5,941 bases of DNA from Angelakisella sp. (lineage in GTDB: Bacteria; Bacillota; Clostridia; Oscillospirales; Ruminococcaceae): assembly GCA_022795575.1 (NCBI GenBank), contig JAAWGY010000161.1:1-5941 (forward strand), given 5' to 3'. Below, one piece after another: positions 3,865 to 5,941 of the stretch (positions are counted from its first letter, which is position 1; each line of letters opens with the position of its first letter). Below the pieces are notes generated by a model that had not been told where the DNA came from, ran no database searches, and saw only the letters and a list, made by a program, of their open reading frames with translations. A program made the position numbers and the translations under genes.

Positions 3865-5823
3865 GTGGAGGACAAGTACAGCATTTTGGGCCGGTGCTTC
3901 GGCCACAGCAGCTTCCGGGGCGGGCAGGAGGCCCTGATTGACGGGATCCTGGCCGGCAGGGACGTGTTGGGGGTGATGCCCACCGGGGGCGGCAAATCCA
4001 TCTGCTACCAGCTGCCGGCGCTGCTGCTGCCCGGCCTAACCGTGGTGATCTCCCCGCTGATTTCGCTGATGAAGGACCAGGTGGCCGCTTTGGAGGAGGC
4101 GGGGATTCCGGCGGCCTTTGTCAACAGCTCCATGACCTCGGAGGAATTCCGGACCGCCTGCGGCGCGGTGCGGTCGGGGGAGTGCCAAATCCTCTATGTG
4201 GCCCCGGAGCGGCTGGAGAACGAGGGCTTTGTGGCGATGGTGGGCAGTCGGGAGGTCTCCCTAATCGCGGTGGACGAGGCCCACTGTGTCTCCCAGTGGG
4301 GGCAGGATTTCCGGCCCAGCTACCTGCGGATCGCCGGCTTTGCGGCATCGCTGCCCCGGCGCCCGGTGGTGGCCGCTTTTACCGCCACCGCCACCCAGCG
4401 GGTCCAGGAGGATATCCTCCGGCAGCTGGCGCTGCGGGAGCCGCTGCGGGTCATCACCGGCTTTGACCGGCCCAACCTCTGCTTTGAGGTGCTGCACCCC
4501 AAAAAGAAGCTCCCCACCCTCCTCTCCCTGATGGAGCAGCGCCGGGGGAAAAGCGGCATCATCTATTGCGCCACCCGGGCCAAGGTGGACCAGGTGGCCC
4601 AGGCGCTAAAGGAGGCGGGCTTCCCCGCCGCCCGGTATCACGCCGGGCTGGAGGACGAGGAGCGGCGGCGCAGCCAGGAGGACTTCCAGTACGACCGCTG
4701 CCCGGTGATGGTGGCCACCAACGCCTTCGGGATGGGCATCGATAAATCCAACGTCAGCTTTGTCATCCACTACAATATGCCCAAGGACCTGGAATCCTAT
4801 TACCAGGAGGCGGGCCGGGCGGGGCGGGACGGGGAGCCGGCGGACTGTATCCTACTGTTCTCCCCGGGGGATATCTACACCGCCAAGTTTCTCATCAGCC
4901 ACGGCAGGGAGCAGGGGGAGGGGGGCCCGGAGGAGGCCAGCCGTCAGGAGCAGGAGCTGCGGCGGCTGGAGGTGATGATCGGCTACTGCAAAAGCGTCAG
5001 CTGCCTGCGGGGATATCTGCTGAAATACTTTGGCCAGCCCCACCCGGAAAGCTGCGGCAACTGCGGCGTTTGCCGGAGCGAGCGCCGGGAGGAGGACATC
5101 ACCATCCCTGCACAGATGATTCTGTCCTGTGTAAAGCGGGTCGAGCGGCGGCTGGGGTACTACGTGGGGCCGGCGCTGATCCTCCGGGTGCTGCGGGGGA
5201 GCCGCAGCCAGCGGATCGTCTCCCTGGGGCTGGATCAGCTTACCACCTACGGGCTGATGAAGGACAAGGACCGGCGTTTGGTTCAGCAGTATCTGGACTG
5301 CCTGACCGACAAGGGATACCTTTTTATCGAGGAGGAGCACGGAACGCTTCGGCCGACGGCTTCGGCGGACGGGGTGCTTTTCCGGGGGGAGAGGGTGCAG
5401 ATGCTTACCCGGGGGGCGAGCCGGGCCGGGGTGGCGGAGGAGGCGCCGGAGGCTGCCGGGGAGGAGAGGGAGCGTCCCCGCCGGATGAGTGGTTCCGGGA
5501 GGGAGAGGGGGCCGGCCCGGCGGCTTACTCCGGCGGGGCAGGCTTCCGGGGGGACGGCTGCGTTGCCCCAGGAGGGGGAAACGCTGATAGACGCACTGCG
5601 GCGGAAGCGGACACAGCTGGCCCAGGAGGGGCAGGTGCCGGCCTATGTTATCTTCTCCAACGCAACGCTGGCGGATATGGCCCACAGGGTTCCGCACAAC
5701 CTGGAGGAGTTTCTCCAGGTATCCGGGGTGGGGGAGGTAAAGGCGGGGAAGTATGGGAGCCAGTTCCTAACCGTAATTGCCGAGTGGGAGATGGCGGAGC
5801 GAAAGCGGCGGTTGGGTAGATGA
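3865..5823 (+). CDS. recQ: ATP-dependent DNA helicase RecQ
   Basis: This 652-residue superfamily 2 helicase unwinds DNA 3' to 5' in recombinational repair and at stalled forks. All core elements are present: motif 0 SFRGGQEALI (16-25), Walker A MPTGGGKS (38-45), DEAH (137-140) followed by the aromatic-rich loop CVSQWGQDFRPSY, AFTATAT (171-177), IIYCATR (232-238), VATNAFGMGID (283-293) and YYQEAGRAGRDG (312-323). Zinc-type cysteines fall at C380, C397, C400 and C403, followed by the RQC winged-helix region (about 405-510). A low-complexity linker rich in Gly, Arg, Glu and Ala (about 511-570) leads to a C-terminal HRDC domain (about 572-640) with the LEEFLQVSGVGEVKAGKYG signature. The full RecQ-RQC-HRDC layout is intact, somewhat longer than the ~610-residue enterobacterial enzyme because of the linker. 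No clear promoter is visible between the upstream terminator and the start. Confidence 0.97.
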   Translation: MEDKYSILGRCFGHSSFRGGQEALIDGILAGRDVLGVMPTGGGKSICYQLPALLLPGLTVVISPLISLMKDQVAALEEAGIPAAFVNSSMTSEEFRTACGAVRSGECQILYVAPERLENEGFVAMVGSREVSLIAVDEAHCVSQWGQDFRPSYLRIAGFAASLPRRPVVAAFTATATQRVQEDILRQLALREPLRVITGFDRPNLCFEVLHPKKKLPTLLSLMEQRRGKSGIIYCATRAKVDQVAQALKEAGFPAARYHAGLEDEERRRSQEDFQYDRCPVMVATNAFGMGIDKSNVSFVIHYNMPKDLESYYQEAGRAGRDGEPADCILLFSPGDIYTAKFLISHGREQGEGGPEEASRQEQELRRLEVMIGYCKSVSCLRGYLLKYFGQPHPESCGNCGVCRSERREEDITIPAQMILSCVKRVERRLGYYVGPALILRVLRGSRSQRIVSLGLDQLTTYGLMKDKDRRLVQQYLDCLTDKGYLFIEEEHGTLRPTASADGVLFRGERVQMLTRGASRAGVAEEAPEAAGEERERPRRMSGSGRERGPARRLTPAGQASGGTAALPQEGETLIDALRRKRTQLAQEGQVPAYVIFSNATLADMAHRVPHNLEEFLQVSGVGEVKAGKYGSQFLTVIAEWEMAERKRRLGR

Positions 5824-5833
5824 CGGGATGGAG

Positions 5834-5938
5834 TTGCGAAAGAGCCTGTCCCACAGGTTGTGCCCGCCGGGGCTTCCCGGCCGCAGGTCCAGGGCCGCGC
5901 AGGCCCTGGTCGCTCCCGCAGGAGCGAAACTCCCCAGG
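5834..5938 (+). repeat. 105-bp multi-hairpin repeat, copy 2 (3' of recQ)
   Basis: This is the inverted partner of 219-323. It starts 10 bp after the recQ stop codon and has the same orientation relative to recQ as copy 1 has to the YbjQ-like gene. Its hairpins are CCTGT/ACAGG (approximately 5845-5849 with 5853-5857, CCC loop), GCCGGG/CCCGGC (5866-5871 with 5876-5881), CCAGGGCC/GGCCCTGG (5889-5896 with 5902-5909) and TCGCTCC/GGAGCGA (5910-5916 with 5921-5927). The motif GCAGG recurs three times, twice spanning the loop and 3' arm of a hairpin. No terminator U-run is visible before the window ends at 5941, so any recQ terminator lies outside. Confidence 0.85.
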
Positions 5939-5941
5939 ACG

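Noticed and set aside
4907..4925. G-tracts in recQ as a possible G-quadruplex
   Set aside because: Only three tracts of three or more G lie close together (GGG, GGGGG, GGGGGG), so the canonical four-tract pattern is not met; the same holds at 5497-5511.
4852..5697. 281-residue minus-strand frame antisense to recQ
   Set aside because: Proline-rich mirror frame with no known motif and no start signal.
5070..5819. 249-residue frame overlapping the 3' part of recQ in another plus frame
   Set aside because: It is glycine-rich and low complexity, lacks a ribosome site, and the RQC and HRDC domains are intact in the recQ frame, so it shows neither a frameshift nor a second gene.
219..5938. Composite transposon bounded by inverted repeats
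   Set aside because: There is no transposase, no visible target duplication, and the enclosed genes are ordinary chromosomal ones with the same composition as the rest; the repeats are better seen as independent 3'-UTR elements.

Overview
The window holds four intact genes in two divergent pairs, plus a set of hairpin-rich intergenic repeats. Base composition is strongly G+C-rich, ribosome sites are strong AGGAG types, and the prolyl-tRNA synthetase is the short archaeal/eukaryotic form. Together these suggest a high-G+C Gram-positive anaerobe of the Clostridia, perhaps Oscillospiraceae-like. That placement is inferred from style and gene content, not from a marker search.

Layout: positions 1-326 have no supported gene. 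They hold a strong bidirectional terminator (167-206) and a ~105-bp hairpin repeat (219-323). On the minus strand, proS (655-2097) is followed 16 bp later by a UPF0145/YbjQ-type gene (327-638), and the two form a likely operon ending at that terminator. A 468-bp divergent spacer (2098-2565) carries one clear promoter for each side, two hairpins in the proS leader, a perfect 12-bp palindrome, and a terminator-like hairpin in the leader of the plus-strand gene. On the plus strand come a GT4 glycosyltransferase (2566-3729), a strong intrinsic terminator (3775-3831), and a RecQ helicase with a GTG start (3865-5823). A second copy of the ~105-bp repeat (5834-5938) runs almost to the window edge.

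The genes do not form one pathway: translation (proS), an uncharacterised small oligomeric protein (YbjQ-like), probable membrane or envelope glycosylation (GT4), and DNA repair/recombination (RecQ). They look like an ordinary chromosomal housekeeping stretch, and I see no mobile-element gene, CRISPR array, RNA gene or defence system.

The most notable signal is the repeat. Its two copies are inverted on the chromosome, but each lies a few bases after a stop codon and has the same orientation relative to the gene it follows. Sixty consecutive bases are identical, and one hairpin stem carries a compensatory base-pair change. It is therefore either a REP-like dispersed element or a structured 3'-UTR element.
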